Source of the DNA: Phymatolithon calcareum
Lineage: Eukaryota > Rhodophyta > Florideophyceae > Hapalidiales
Reading direction: 5' to 3'
NCBI GenBank assembly: GCA_977006965.1
Contig: OZ345362.1
Coordinates: forward strand, 248,001 to 312,000
DNA length: 64,000 nucleotides
The position numbers and the translations under genes are program-made. A model generated the notes under the pieces. It saw only the letters and a program-made list of their open reading frames with translations, was not told the DNA's origin and searched no databases. Shown here in pieces: positions 11,075 to 21,434 of this stretch. The number at the start of each line of letters is the position of its first letter. Position 1 is the stretch's first letter.

Positions 11075-12724
11075 ATGGCGCGCGTTCGAGGCGGTGCTGC
11101 GAAGCCAGGGGCATTGTGGCAGAGCGCGTACGCCCGTCTGCCCAAAACGGAGCCGACGCCCGGGTACGAATGTGCCGAGTTCTGGGCGTCGGCAGCCGGG
11201 CGCGCGCGCCAGGCGGACAACGTGCGCGCCGGGCGGGCGCCGCGCGACAGCATTGCTGAAGGCTCCGTCGCCCGACGGGGGCGGCGGAGGAGGCGCGCGC
11301 ACAAGCGCGCGCCTATGCACGACGATGACAAATTCCCCCAGCGCCCGTGGTGCGCCGGGGAGGAACTCAGCGTCAATGCCGGCGTGGCCGGGCGCGGCGC
11401 GGATGTCGCGACAACTTGTGCTGGCGGTGCGGCCGCTGTGCGTGCGCGGGCCCCGGGCGATGAGCACGCAAATACCGGGCCTGTGGCGCGCGGCGGAGAT
11501 GAAAACGAGGCTTCAGCGGGCGGTGCGGCAGCCTTGCGCGCGCGGGCCCGGGGCAACGCTCACCGAAATACCGGGCCTGCCGCGCCCGGCGCCGATCGAA
11601 GGGCAATGGCAGCCGGTGGCGCGGCGGCTGCGCGCGCGGCTCGTCCTGCGGTCCCAGGCGCGGCGCCTTGCACGATGGCGCCGACGGTGGCTCCGTTAAG
11701 CCCAGTGCCCGGGGATGCCGCAGAGCGCGAAGCCCGAGTGGCGGTCGTTGGCGAAGTGCGTGGCGGGTTGCAGTTTCCTGGAAACTCCCCGTTGTGCGCA
11801 AGCGCCGACGTCGAGCGCGGCTCCTGCGATGAACATGGGAGGTGGTTCATCGAGGTTGTCGCGCTCGGGGATAGCTCCGTCGATGGCAATGGCCTTGCTA
11901 TTGCTTCCGGGGTGGTCCACGCCGCTGCACAGGCACGTAGTGGGCACGAGGGCTTTCATCCCGTCCAGTGGGATGAGGAGATCTTCGCCAGCTCTCGCGC
12001 TGGCGCAATGCGGCTTCCGACTTATGCCGTGCCTGGGTCGCGGGCCGCGCTTCTTGGCGTCGACACGCCATGCTGCATTATTCCAGCGTCTCGTGGCCTT
12101 CGCCAGGAAGCAAGAATGTCTCGCGGTGCAGTTGTGCTTGGGCATGTCTTCGCGTTTTTGCAGCGCCGGCCTGGTGTGGCCGTCATTGTCGCGGGCGTCG
12201 GGGCCCCCGAACAAGTCAGTTGGCCAGCGGGCGCGCTGCGGGACGTGAGCCATCAGCCGTATGCTGGTGCAGCTTCGTTCGACTGCGTCCGTGCTGCGCT
12301 TTTAAACGCCGTCTGTGCCGCGGCAGGGCCACTGTTCGCGGCAGTGGTGCGCGACGCCATGAGAGACGACGATGACAGCCTTTTTATGAGCCTCCGTCCG
12401 CTCGGAGGCCTCGTCGACCGGGTGAAATTCTCCGGTCGGCGCTGCACAATCGCGCGGAACCGGGAAATTCAGGAGGCAGTTCAGCTTCCTGATCGGTGGG
12501 CGGCCTTTACGGCGATGGCTTCTCGCTCTTCGGGCGTATTCATCGTGCGCGTGCGGCAGGAAAACATGGTGGATCACGCGTTTGCTGTTGACGCTAATCA
12601 GGGAGTCATAATCGATTCGGAGGAATCTAAGGCCATAGTTCTCACCGCAGAGAACTTGGCCAAGTGCGGAGGTGCGAGTGCAACGAAACTTAGGGTGAAG
12701 GAGGTGAGGGAGGTGAGAGCATAG
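11075..12724 (+). CDS. GC-rich 549-aa protein with C-terminal papain-fold-like (Cys...His...Asp) domain
   Basis: The start is taken at ATG 11075 because its context is CACCATGG; the frame is open for another 23 codons upstream but has no ATG there. The first 200 residues are Ala/Arg/Gly-rich and include three imperfect repeats of about 30 residues starting with (A/S)GGAA(A)-x-RAR. The last 150 residues look folded. FDC with Cys404 is followed by a helix-like A-LLNAV, and later VDHAFAVD and IIDSEE give His501, Asp506 and Asp514. The partner protein at 40633-41932 has the same order and the same His-to-Asp spacing (13 residues). This resembles C39-like or other papain-fold peptidases; activity is inference. 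The gene faces the 208-aa gene end to end, 74 bp apart. GC content is far above the rest of the window. Confidence 0.65.
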   Translation: MARVRGGAAKPGALWQSAYARLPKTEPTPGYECAEFWASAAGRARQADNVRAGRAPRDSIAEGSVARRGRRRRRAHKRAPMHDDDKFPQRPWCAGEELSVNAGVAGRGADVATTCAGGAAAVRARAPGDEHANTGPVARGGDENEASAGGAAALRARARGNAHRNTGPAAPGADRRAMAAGGAAAARAARPAVPGAAPCTMAPTVAPLSPVPGDAAEREARVAVVGEVRGGLQFPGNSPLCASADVERGSCDEHGRWFIEVVALGDSSVDGNGLAIASGVVHAAAQARSGHEGFHPVQWDEEIFASSRAGAMRLPTYAVPGSRAALLGVDTPCCIIPASRGLRQEARMSRGAVVLGHVFAFLQRRPGVAVIVAGVGAPEQVSWPAGALRDVSHQPYAGAASFDCVRAALLNAVCAAAGPLFAAVVRDAMRDDDDSLFMSLRPLGGLVDRVKFSGRRCTIARNREIQEAVQLPDRWAAFTAMASRSSGVFIVRVRQENMVDHAFAVDANQGVIIDSEESKAIVLTAENLAKCGGASATKLRVKEVREVRA

Positions 12725-12738
12725 AACATAGGGAGAAC

Positions 12739-12744
12739 AATAAA
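12739..12744 (+). terminator. AATAAA polyadenylation signal after the 549-aa gene
   Basis: AATAAA stands 15 nt after the stop codon at 12722-12724, in the short gap between two convergent genes. Confidence 0.45.
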
Positions 12745-12798
12745 GACGATAAAACATGAAATTGACTTGCTTAAAGGGAAAGGTAGTGAAGGGAGCGA

Positions 12799-13425
12799 TT
12801 AATGGCGGATAATCCACTGCTCAGGCTCAACGCGGAGATATCCAGTAGAGACCACGGACTGAAGGGCTGCTTGTGACATGGACTTTGTCAGTCCATCGGC
12901 CAGGTCCACGGAAACTGCCTCCAATAAAGCAACAGGAAGAGCTCCTCCGTCGATCTTTGCTCCCTTGCTTTGCTTCTCCATCTCGCTAGCCTTAAAGACC
13001 TTTCGCTCGCCGTATTTTTCGAGAACAGCCATCGCACCAGCATAAGATTTCACATGCCTGATTTTCTGAAGCCTTTTCTGCACAGTAATAATTTTGGTCT
13101 TGTTTCTGAGCTTTACATGCTCTTTTCGGTTTTCCAACAACACTTCATCAGTCCATATTCCGCCCTGCAATTGGCTGTGCAGAGTTCGCGCCAATTGCAG
13201 AATATCTTTCTCCACTCGCGCTTTCTTCAATCTCGACGACTCTGAAGAGGATTTCGCCTTACGTTTCCGTTGATTCAAAGGCAATTCTTGTTGATTTTGA
13301 CGGCCTGGAGCTGTGTGAAGCGCGTTATTTTCAACTGGGGCAGAAAACGCAGTCGTGGAAGAAGGATCGATGATAGAAGATGCGTCAGCGGCGGCATATG
13401 GATCAGTCGCGATGGACGGATTCAT
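12799..13425 (-). CDS. 208-aa basic protein with KVFK domain shared with the helicase N-terminus
   Basis: Unbroken ATG-to-stop frame. Residues 50-75 form a Ser/Lys/Arg-rich segment (RKRKAKSSSESSRLKKAR) that looks like a nuclear localisation signal. From about residue 125 it matches the helicase at 33322: VLEKYGERKVFKASE here against ILKRFENRKVFKESE there (K142-V-F-K145 against K77-V-F-K80), then ALPVALLEAV against ILPLQLIASM. This is a domain unknown to me. There is no helicase part; the gene stops after the shared domain. It is convergent with the 549-aa gene, which repeats the arrangement around the helicase. It could be a complete single-domain protein or a truncated derivative of the helicase gene. 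Confidence 0.6.
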   Translation of the reverse strand: MNPSIATDPYAAADASSIIDPSSTTAFSAPVENNALHTAPGRQNQQELPLNQRKRKAKSSSESSRLKKARVEKDILQLARTLHSQLQGGIWTDEVLLENRKEHVKLRNKTKIITVQKRLQKIRHVKSYAGAMAVLEKYGERKVFKASEMEKQSKGAKIDGGALPVALLEAVSVDLADGLTKSMSQAALQSVVSTGYLRVEPEQWIIRH

Positions 13426-13689
13426 ATCTTAATGCCTCCGGGCATGAACGCTTGTACCGTCTGAAATGGCTCTGGAATATGCAAGATGCCTGTAACCATA
13501 TGTGCGCTCTCTCGCATAGCAGTGGGCCTCAGCAAGGATAGCGCTTTTCCGTTTGAACGAAGAAGGAACAGTGCAAAAGATTCCACTCGGGAACCAGAGA
13601 CTTTGCTCCTTTCGGCGAGATTGATAAGGCCGCATGTGGGCAGGAGGAACTGTTCAGACGGTCGGAGCAAATATTACAGCTGTACGACA

Positions 13690-14135
13690 CGGTTATACCA
13701 CCATTCCACGATTTTTCGTGTGATAAACGTGGAAATTTTCGCGCCATTCATAGGCCTAGACGACAAAAAAGCACACTTTTTTGCATTTTTAAGTTTTCTT
13801 CTATCATGAAATTGCACATTTTCGCGTTACCTGTCTGTACGGCAGAGACGCAGACGCGAGAACGAGCACTTTAATGATTTTTCGTATCATACACATGCAC
13901 CTTTTCTCGTTTCTTGCTATTGCTGCAGCGCATAAGGCGCGAAAACGAGCACTCCAATGATCTTTCGATAGCATAAATTTGCACCCTTTCGCGTTTCTGG
14001 ACATCATGAAGAGAATATGTCCAAAAACGTGTATCAATATCATCGAATACATACACAACCACACGGTTTCTCATTCCAAAAAGGACACGCGAAAAGGTGC
14101 CGTGATATGATCTCGGGTGTCGTGCAGCAACAATA
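13690..14135 (+). repeat. Degenerate tandem repeat rich in TTTTCGCG
   Basis: Two units of about 80 bp (13855-13935 and 13938-14015) share CGA(G/A)AACGAGCACT, TTTCG, CATAAATTTGCACC and TTTCGCGTTTCT, with weaker copies on both sides. The style is close to the CGCG arrays at 3220 and 15860, but the unit differs. Confidence 0.45.
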
Positions 14136-14179
14136 TCTTGCATCTACAGTGTGAGAGACCCTTGGTGTAATACAGCACC

Positions 14180-14710
14180 AGACGGTGACCCCTTTGTTTC
14201 TAGCAACTAACACGTCCAAATTTCCTTGTACCGCTTTCAAGATCTGTAACAGATTTTGACCGATATGAAACTACTGACAAGTCAAAGGTTCCGTCTCTTT
14301 GGCCGCTCTGTCGTATCAACTCTCCTATGCGACTGTACATCATGGAAGATGACATAGCAAGTGCGGGTGAAACTCAAGATAACAGGTGCTAAGATGCTAT
14401 AGAGAATAACGGAGAGACTAATAGACGACAAAGCAAGGATACCCAGCAACGAAATGGTGATGCGGGCCAGAGACCTAAGATGGCGCTTTCTGGGCTACAT
14501 TCGTTGAATCGACGAGGCGCCAGGTCCGTCAGGTGCTGCTACAATGCGTCAGACCAACGCTTCGTGACGTAACTGAACGAGACGTGAAAGCGACAGTCGA
14601 ACTCGCTAACGACAGTATAGAATGGAAGAAACTTCAACCCTCGATTCGCCGCCTGCCCATTAGGGAAAAAGGAAGAATGAATGAATGCTGTGGAAATGAA
14701 TTTACCTTAA
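14180..14710 (+). pseudogene. LINE-C ORF2 C-terminal fragment
   Basis: Decayed plus-strand frames read ARDLRWRFLGYI followed by VRQVLLQCVRPTLRDV and SIEWKKLQPSIRRLP. The same end occurs in the 5'-truncated insertion at 28166-28471 (ILLQCVPRT...). The fragment ends with a short run of GAATGAATGAATGC, like the tail of the copy at 24181-24377. This family is distinct from LINE-A and LINE-B. Several stops are present. Confidence 0.55.
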
Positions 14711-15199
14711 GGTGGCACAATCAGCTTCGTGATAATTTCGCAATTTTTGTCCCAGATAGACCTTTGGATTAGATCTTTTGTGCAGTATCAGCTGTTCAAT
14801 GACTGTCCAGTACTCGATCAGGTACACGAAGAAAACATGACTATTTTACTGGAATATTCTCAAAACAGGATTTTTGCGCAACTATAGAGAGCCCATAGGT
14901 CTCGACCGCATTTTAAATAACCCAAAAGCTTGCCGTTGGAGTATCGGTTAGAAAAACAAGCCAAATGTTTGGCCGCCTACTAAAATACACCCGTTTTTCC
15001 ACAGTACTTTCCGCCAACAAATGGAGGTTTGATCTCCTTAACCTTGGATAAATTTGAGTAAGGGTGACATGAAAAATAAATCAAGCTCCCAAACTCTTCC
15101 TGTTCCTATTGGCTTAGTTCTCCAAATGAGAAGTATTCGATTCTTCTCTATGGTGTTTGAGACAAGGGGATTCGTTTACGAAATGCTATCGGCATGTCG
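14711..15199. other. No gene recognised
   Basis: I see no family-like frame, repeat or RNA gene between the LINE-C and LINE-A fragments. Confidence 0.35.
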
Positions 15200-15855
15200 T
15201 TCAAATATTCAGGTTCATCATGTGATCTGTGCTTGTTGTCGAAACCTGCCGAAATCTTCCGCAGATGCACTGAAACGCTAATTGCAATTGTTTCACCTTC
15301 GGGAGTTTGAGGATTTCTGGTAGTTCGTTCGTCTTGTCACACGAGATTCTCCTCTTCCTCTTCAATTCGAGACGATCTCCTTCCATTGTAAAGCATTTTG
15401 ATCTAAGCATTTCGGCAGACTGTTTTGCTTGAATGTGCTTGCTTGCTTCCACAAAAGGTTTCCTGTTTTCCATAGCGACAATGTCGTTCCTGGTAAACTG
15501 GAGCTCTTGGCTGTTTCTGCTCTGAAGCGGCTTTTTGTAGGTACCTCTTTTCCTCTGTTCTCCTTACCATCTTGAAGAAAAGCATATTACGTATCTTGTT
15601 CGGTGCTTAGATTCGGCACAGAAGTCGGATCTATCTGACCTACCTCTGGAGAGAGAGCCAAATAGTTGGGTGAAAAACGTTTGTTCAACTTCCTTTGCGG
15701 CCATCGCAATGTCTTCTGTCGATGGAGCGAGATGCATTGCGTACTCCCAACGTATCTGGATTAGTGCCTTGTAAACCTTGATGCACTTTTCGATGGTCAG
15801 CCTTTTCTTGAATATTCCAAGTGTACGCAACTTGTACACAGCGGGAATAGGCAAC
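15200..15855 (-). pseudogene. LINE-A ORF2 C-terminal fragment
   Basis: The minus strand gives LRTLGIFKKRLTIEKCIKVY, YKALIQIRWEYAMHLAPS and VEQTFFTQLFG in one frame, and after a frameshift LELKRKRRISCDKTNELPEILKLP with GRFRQVSTT. The order and wording match the LINE-A copy at 18062-18865. It is 5' truncated and interrupted, so not functional. A CGCG tandem array follows immediately at 15860. Confidence 0.65.
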
Positions 15856-15859
15856 CTCT

Positions 15860-16115
15860 TCTGTAAGGGGTAATACTAGTCATACAGTTGCAATATTTCG
15901 CGCTGCGTCCTCTGTAAGCAAAATACTGATCATAAAGTTGCAGCATTTGCGTCGGGTTTCTGTGAAGCTATATATTTCTCATAAATTTGCAATATTTCGC
16001 GCTGCATCTTCTGTAAGTACAAATCCTTGTCATACAGTTGCACCTTTTCGCGCCGCGTCCTCGGTAATACTACATACGAGTCATAATGTTTCATCCTTCA
16101 GCGCGTTGACCCTCC
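15860..16115 (+). repeat. Second copy of the CGCG tandem array (about 4 units)
   Basis: The units have the same make-up as at 3220-3810: CATACAGTTGCAATATTTCG, CGC-x-GCGTC(C/T)TCTGTAAG and AAATAC. The presence of the same satellite next to LINE fragments at two sites suggests spread by transposition or ectopic exchange. Confidence 0.7.
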
Positions 16116-16767
16116 CTCTCACGCGCAGCACGTCCTTCATTACGTACTCAGCATCCTCTCGAGGTTCACAAGTGAGCGCTTGCCGAATGTACGCAACCTC
16201 CTGCCGGCACATGCGTACCGAGAAGTACCGCAGCGCTAACGAGTGGTCGCCACGCTACGCCGACGACAGGCAGACGCCCGGGCCGAGACCGGCTTTGCGG
16301 TGAACGTGCTGGTTCGAGCAGCGACGGAACTTGTGCGAGGTGTTAAATCTGCCGAGACCGCAGTCAGCGGCGCGGCTGCAGTGGAAGGAGCAAAGGTGGT
16401 CGGATTGGTAGAACGAGCCGAGGGCGAATGGAGCGAAGTGAAAGAGGAAAAGTAGCAAGTGCGAGATGCACAAGGCAGACTTCATCGCCATGAATGCGTC
16501 CGATATTTGATCGGACAATAGAGTATAGCAGACGGCGAGTGCCTAAGTAGGCGAAATAGAAGGCAATTCGCCGCTGGAGACCGTCAACAACACGAATGGT
16601 GGCCGCAGACTGCTGCCGTGCGGAAGCCGCCCCATACATGTGGGCGGCGCACTGGGGGTTGCTGACTGCAGAGTGCGCAGGCAAGGCGTAATTCAGATGA
16701 CGGGGCAAACCTTAGGGATCACTTATTTCCTTAAATTATTCTTTGAGCCCAATCGCACGGTAAAAAC
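16116..16767. other. GC-rich stretch with short open frames on both strands
   Basis: Frames at 16243-16455 (plus) and 16708-16364 (minus) overlap each other and match no family I know. Neither is convincing. Confidence 0.3.
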
Positions 16768-17168
16768 GGGCTGACCAAGGGATCTTCTTGAGAATTCGAT
16801 TTTTGCGTCCGCACTACGAGTCTGGAAAAGTCCTCAAATCCAGTCCGAAATATTTTCACTGGTAATGAGGACGCGGCATAGGTATGGCGTGGCTGACGTG
16901 CTCATCTATGGGACATTTTTCTCATAACGATTTTTAGTTTTCGGAAGTGGAATTGCTTTTCAACCCTACTTTTCGTGATGTTTCAAGTTTTTGCTCAAAA
17001 GTGTCCGGAAACATCTGAAGCGAAAGTTTGCAAATCAACAGTCAGCCACTGAAAACCTATGCCGCGTCCTGGTAACCAGTCCACGAAATAATGACTGGTA
17101 ATGAGGACTTTTTTGACTGGGTCTATCCCGCGATTTTGATGAATTCTCAAGAAGGCCCCTCTGACCAA
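16768..17168. mobile_element. MITE-like element with arms of about 130 bp
   Basis: The left arm (16768-16900, from TGACCAAGGGATCTTCTTGA) is the imperfect reverse complement of the right arm (17037-17168, ending GAATTCTCAAGAAGGCCCCT and CTGACCA). Both arms contain a CCTATGCCGCGTCC block or its complement. The middle is about 140 bp and encodes nothing. This foldback shape is typical of small non-autonomous DNA transposons. No target duplication is evident. Confidence 0.6.
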
Positions 17169-17325
17169 TCCTTAAAAATGTATTTGCGAGTAGTCCCCGC
17201 AAACGATGGCACCACGATGAAAACCGTTTTTTCACTAGCGCGAACATTGACTTCACCGAATGAGGGAATGGCGCACATGTAACGACTTCTCCATACACGA
17301 TGCATGAAAAACTTCCGGTGGAAGA

Positions 17326-18046
17326 ATGTTTTGCACAACGGCGAAAGGTAAGAATGATGAGTTGCAAAACACAGGGCATCCGAAGTGGGAGGAGACCGAA
17401 GATGTCAGGTACAAGACCACACGGGAAGAGACGAGTATCTCTAGATTCAGGAAGAAGCTAAGAGATTGCTGGAATACAAAAGTACTGCAATCAAAATATT
17501 CAATTGGCAAGAGGGCTGATTCTGGCGAACGTGGAGACTGGAATGTAAATCAGTGGTACGAAGGGTGGTGGAGGAAGTGCGTGGGCCATTTAAGGCAAGA
17601 ATTTGTAGCTGTGGAGCAGAGGTGCAGGGAGGCGAAAATGCAATGTTAAGGGAGCTTATTGCCACTGGATGGGAACAGTATTCAATTCAAGATATGGGAT
17701 GAGCATGAGTGACACGGTGGGAGCTCGTGATGTGTCCAAATACATTTTTGAGCTAGCAGGAAACAAGCTCCAAGAGGTAATTAGAAGAGCAAGAAGCAAG
17801 GAACATGAGCTGAGAGTGTACCATTGCACAAAACACGGATCACTTCTATGCAGCACAAAAAAGATTCGTGAATCGCAGATTATTGGCAGGTTAGACCCAC
17901 GCGACATCTATGGGATTTCAAGGTGCCCATTTCTTACGACAAGTATCTAAGAAAGAGACTGCATCTCAAACTAGAACATGCAATCATGGGCACTAATGCG
18001 TTTCCAGTATAGTTTATTTCATCACTGCTTTTTTTCTAGGAAACAC
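17326..18046 (+). other. Decayed coding-like region, unknown
   Basis: Consecutive frames at 17326-17649 and 17669-17950 have protein-like composition (one reads ARDVSKYIFELAGNKLQEV and later LDPRDIYGI) but no motif I recognise. The stretch is interrupted at 18062 by a LINE insertion. It may be an old gene or an element remnant. Confidence 0.25.
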
Positions 18047-18061
18047 AGAAGCACATGCAAG

Positions 18062-19052
18062 GCTAGGATCGCTCTGTACGAGCTCCGTGCACTAAGGGTA
18101 TTCAAGAAGGGAATTGGCATACGTAAATGCATCCAAGAATACAAGGCATTAATCCAGCCACGCTGGGAGTACGCTATGCACTTAACACCGTGGCCAGAAA
18201 ATGTCCAGAGCGCGGTCAAGGAAGTGGAACAAAGGTTTTTCAGACAAGTCTTCGGGCCACTGGCACGAGGAAAGACGGATAGACTTCGCCTAATATGTCG
18301 AATCCAAGCTGCTTCCCATCGACGGGAAATACTAGCTTTCAAGATGCTGAGAAGGACCATAGCGAAGAAAGAAAAGTTTCTGATGCAACCACCAGAGAGA
18401 AGGAATTCAGAAGAGCTTCAAGCCACAAGTAACGACATCACATCGATGGAAACCATAAAACCGTTTGATGAAGCGATGAAGCACATAATAGAGAACCAAT
18501 CTGCAGAAGAACTCCGATCAGCATTCCTGAAAAAGGAAGGAGAGAGCCTGGAGTCGAAAAGAAAGAGGAAAATTCCGTACGACAAGACAAGAGAACTCCC
18601 CGCAATACTCAAATTTCCACAACTGAAACACAGGCAACTGGCGGTTCAGTACGCCTTTGGAAGATTTCCCCAAGTGTCTACCACACTGATGGCAGATAGA
18701 TTCGGAAACAAAGTCAGACAGCACATGGAGACCCTGGATCGCAACTTGTCGGTCTATGAACTCAAGGAAGACGACAGAGCGGCAACTGAGAAGGCATTAG
18801 ATGACCTTTTGCTCTTCAGCAAAAGCATCATCGAGAGTATGCAGCATGAAGAAGACCTGTACTGAAAGAAGAAGCGGCGCCGCGAAACTGTTACGAAGAG
18901 AAATCGAAACAACCGAACACATGCTAGGGTCCCAGATCGAATGCCAGTCATAAGAGTAGAGCCGCCCTAGCGAGCGCAGCACCTGAGAAAGCCCTGCCCG
19001 TATATTCGTATGACTGCGGGGCTTTAAAAAAATTGCAATAAAAAAAAGAAAA
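18062..19052 (+). mobile_element. 5'-truncated LINE-A insertion with perfect 15-bp target-site duplication
   Basis: AGAAGCACATGCAAG stands at 18047-18061 and again at 19053-19067, directly after an A-rich tail (AATAAAAAAAAGAAA). Between them lies about 990 bp that starts inside LINE-A ORF2 and keeps its frame open to a stop at 18865. The product would include IQPRWEYAMHLTPW, FRQVFGPLARG, the KRKRKIPYDKTRELP block and GRFPQVSTT. After the stop is a 3' untranslated region of 190 bp. The perfect repeat and the open frame indicate a young insertion that was never functional, as it lacks the polymerase. Confidence 0.9.
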
Positions 19053-19067
19053 AGAAGCACATGCAAG

Positions 19068-19794
19068 TCTCTCACCATTATTCCGCGCAATGCCATTCTG
19101 GTTGCCTTTACTTCTGGAATCGTATAAATGCCGATTTGTAGGATTCTAGAAGCGAAGACAACAAACTATTAACCAATCGCTCTCGTCTCTTGCCATTTAC
19201 ACAATGGACTCTCACTCAAGACAGGAATTGGAGCTGGCGGTTTTGAGTCTTACAAGACAAAAGGCAGAACTGAGAGATGAATAGGCGTACGAGAGGAGAA
19301 AATCTGATTGCCTGAACGCGCAAACCGAAAGACAAACAGAAATAATCATTGATTTTCGATATCATGTCGGGCAGTGGAATGGGACCTAAGGAATCGATAA
19401 TTGTTGAACAAGAGGAAAACGTTGGTACATTAAACGTTCCGCAATGGGCACACGGATGTCGCCGTGGACTGCTGTGCAGCAGTACTAGCGCGAAGAAAAT
19501 ACGAGAGTACCCGAAATGGGTCCATATCAGGAGCATTTAGAGGACCCAGAGATGATGAATAATTTACTATTTGTGTAACTCGAATAACCTGCAATAAACA
19601 AACTAACAATATGCTACAGCAACCCATATTCAACACTGGGGGCTCCTTTCTTTTGCAATAATCCCCCAAAATTGCAAATGCGAGCAAGTAACTCTGCAGT
19701 TCAATCAAATTGGCTCAACCCCTGCTCTCTCGGACATAGCATCAACCAACTCTGATTCCGTTCTGTAACAGCCCCCAGCTCATGTTTCACCAAA
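19068..19794. other. No clear gene; short gag-like frame near 19204
   Basis: A short ATG frame at 19204 reads MDSHSRQELELAVLSLTRQK and has a coiled-coil look, but it stops after 26 codons. Otherwise nothing is recognised. Confidence 0.25.
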
Positions 19795-21085
19795 CTAGCG
19801 GCATATATCATTGCTAGGCCAAGCCCGGAAAACCACTGGCTCAGCACTTGACTCATATAGATGGGATCACTGCCGCTCGAACAAGGCCCAGCCCGTTTTT
19901 CGAAATGACAAGAGCACATATCTTGTGCTACATTGGGAAAAAGCCAATACGAATAATGGACAACAGCTCGTTCCGTTTCTTGACCTATCCACAAGATAGA
20001 AATGTGCCCTAAGAGACATGCTATCAAATAGAATCGAGAATTAACTAGATCGTGATATAGAAAGGATGACAGAGAACGAATTGAAACATCCGCAGGTCAT
20101 CTTGGCAGGGGGTGATATAAGAACTGGTTGCATCGTCAATCAGGGAGTCCCTCAAGTATCCCCACTTAGTCCGTTTCTCCACAATATATTCATGACTATA
20201 TTAGCGGAGTCTGCTTTCGTCGTCGTCCGAAACATCTAGAAGAGCACAGCACATATTTCGCTAACGATGTTCAGCTTCAGGCAAAGAATGCGAAAGAAAT
20301 CGAGAAGCAATTTGTCCTGGGGAAGAGAGAATTTCATGAATTTGAACCCAAAAACGAGGAAAGGTGGAGCTCCTCAATTACATAGGGCTCCTCAAACACA
20401 TATTCTCTATTGCGAGGCAAGGGCTGCGTCAAACACAGGGGATATCCTACCCTAGGGTAACAATTGATGGCAAGAGGTGAAAGATGAAACGGCTATAGCG
20501 AGAGCACGAAATGTTGTGGGCTGCAAGCACAAACTACGGGAGGTTGGAATTAAAGTTCAAGGATTTCAATATGAGACATGCATTAGAATATTTAACTCTC
20601 GAAATAAGATGGAAAAAGCTGGAACGCGTCCGCTCAGACTCCATTGCGCTTGGGAAAACCCGAAACTTCAAATATATTGGCGTTATGCAGTCGGCAGACG
20701 GGTCAACAACCTTGTCCAAATTGCCTTGTCCCGCTTTCAAGACCTTAAACGGATTCTGGCCGATGGGAAACGACTCAAAAGTCTACGGCTCCATCGTTCT
20801 GGCTCCTCTGTCGTATTAACTCTCCTCTATGCCAATGAATCATGGTGCGTCAGAACAACGCCAGAAGCAGTCTTTGGTGGCATACCTGGACGAGACGTAA
20901 AAATTTCCCTAACGATAAGAGGGAACGGAACAAACTTAGAACTTGGAAGCGTTGCTAGCCTCATAACGAGACAAGGCAAAGGAGTGCCAATTTGGAGAAG
21001 ATCTGTATTTGCCATGCACTGCGGTATCACAACGGTAATTGAGCTGGTTGTGCTCTATAGCATTTACTATCATCTAAATATTTGA
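19795..21085 (+). pseudogene. Decayed LINE reverse transcriptase joined to a LINE-C-like thumb
   Basis: Near 20130-20280 the palm is readable as VNQGVPQVSPLSPFLHNIFM and FANDVQLQAK, where the usual Asp-Asp is Asn-Asp. ETAIARARNVVGCKHKLRE with YETCIRIF follows at 20480-20590 and matches the LINE at 4840-6900. From about 20630 the reading changes to NFKYIGVMQSADGS and LYANESWCV, which belong to another LINE family. So a junction between two elements lies near 20610. Many stops are present. Confidence 0.6.
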
Positions 21086-21264
21086 ATATATACAGTTATA
21101 AAAAACATGGAAGCACCATTAGCATGAGCATAACGTAAAAGTCAACCATAGTTTACATCACGCATAATATGTTCAAGACTTGCAAAAGCAAGATCTACTT
21201 GAGTAGTGTAATGCATAGCTAAAAAATCTAGATTGCCGTGAAGTTGAGAATGAGTGCTAGTGAC

Positions 21265-21434
21265 TCACTAATACAGCGGCCCTAAGACAAGGAAGGAACA
21301 CGAAAGCCTTACTTGACTTGAAGTCAGCATACGAAAGAGTCCCAAGAGAAGAGCTAATGCGAGAAATAGATCTCAGACTATCACCAAATGTTGCACCACT
21401 AGCCTCCCTCTCTCTGCGGAGGACTCATTTCACG
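21265..21434 (+). mobile_element. LINE-B copy 1, 5' part
   Basis: The frame reads TKALLDLKSAYERVPREEL and ends with SLSLRRTHF; it is a piece of the reverse transcriptase palm with the first catalytic Asp (LDLKSAY). It stops at ACTCATTTCACG, where LINE-A is inserted, and resumes at 23221. The same piece is at 26660-26802 in LINE-B copy 2. Confidence 0.7.

Noticed and set aside
10966-11801. Long minus-strand open frames (196, 229 and 142 codons) opposite the GC-rich gene
   Set aside because: They are antisense shadows of GC-rich codons. The plus-strand frame runs on through the conserved Cys/His/Asp domain and has the CACCATGG start.
17978-18061. Start of the long frame at 17978 as the true start of a 295-aa protein
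   Set aside because: The first 28 codons lie outside the LINE insertion, upstream of and in its target duplication; the open frame there is by chance.
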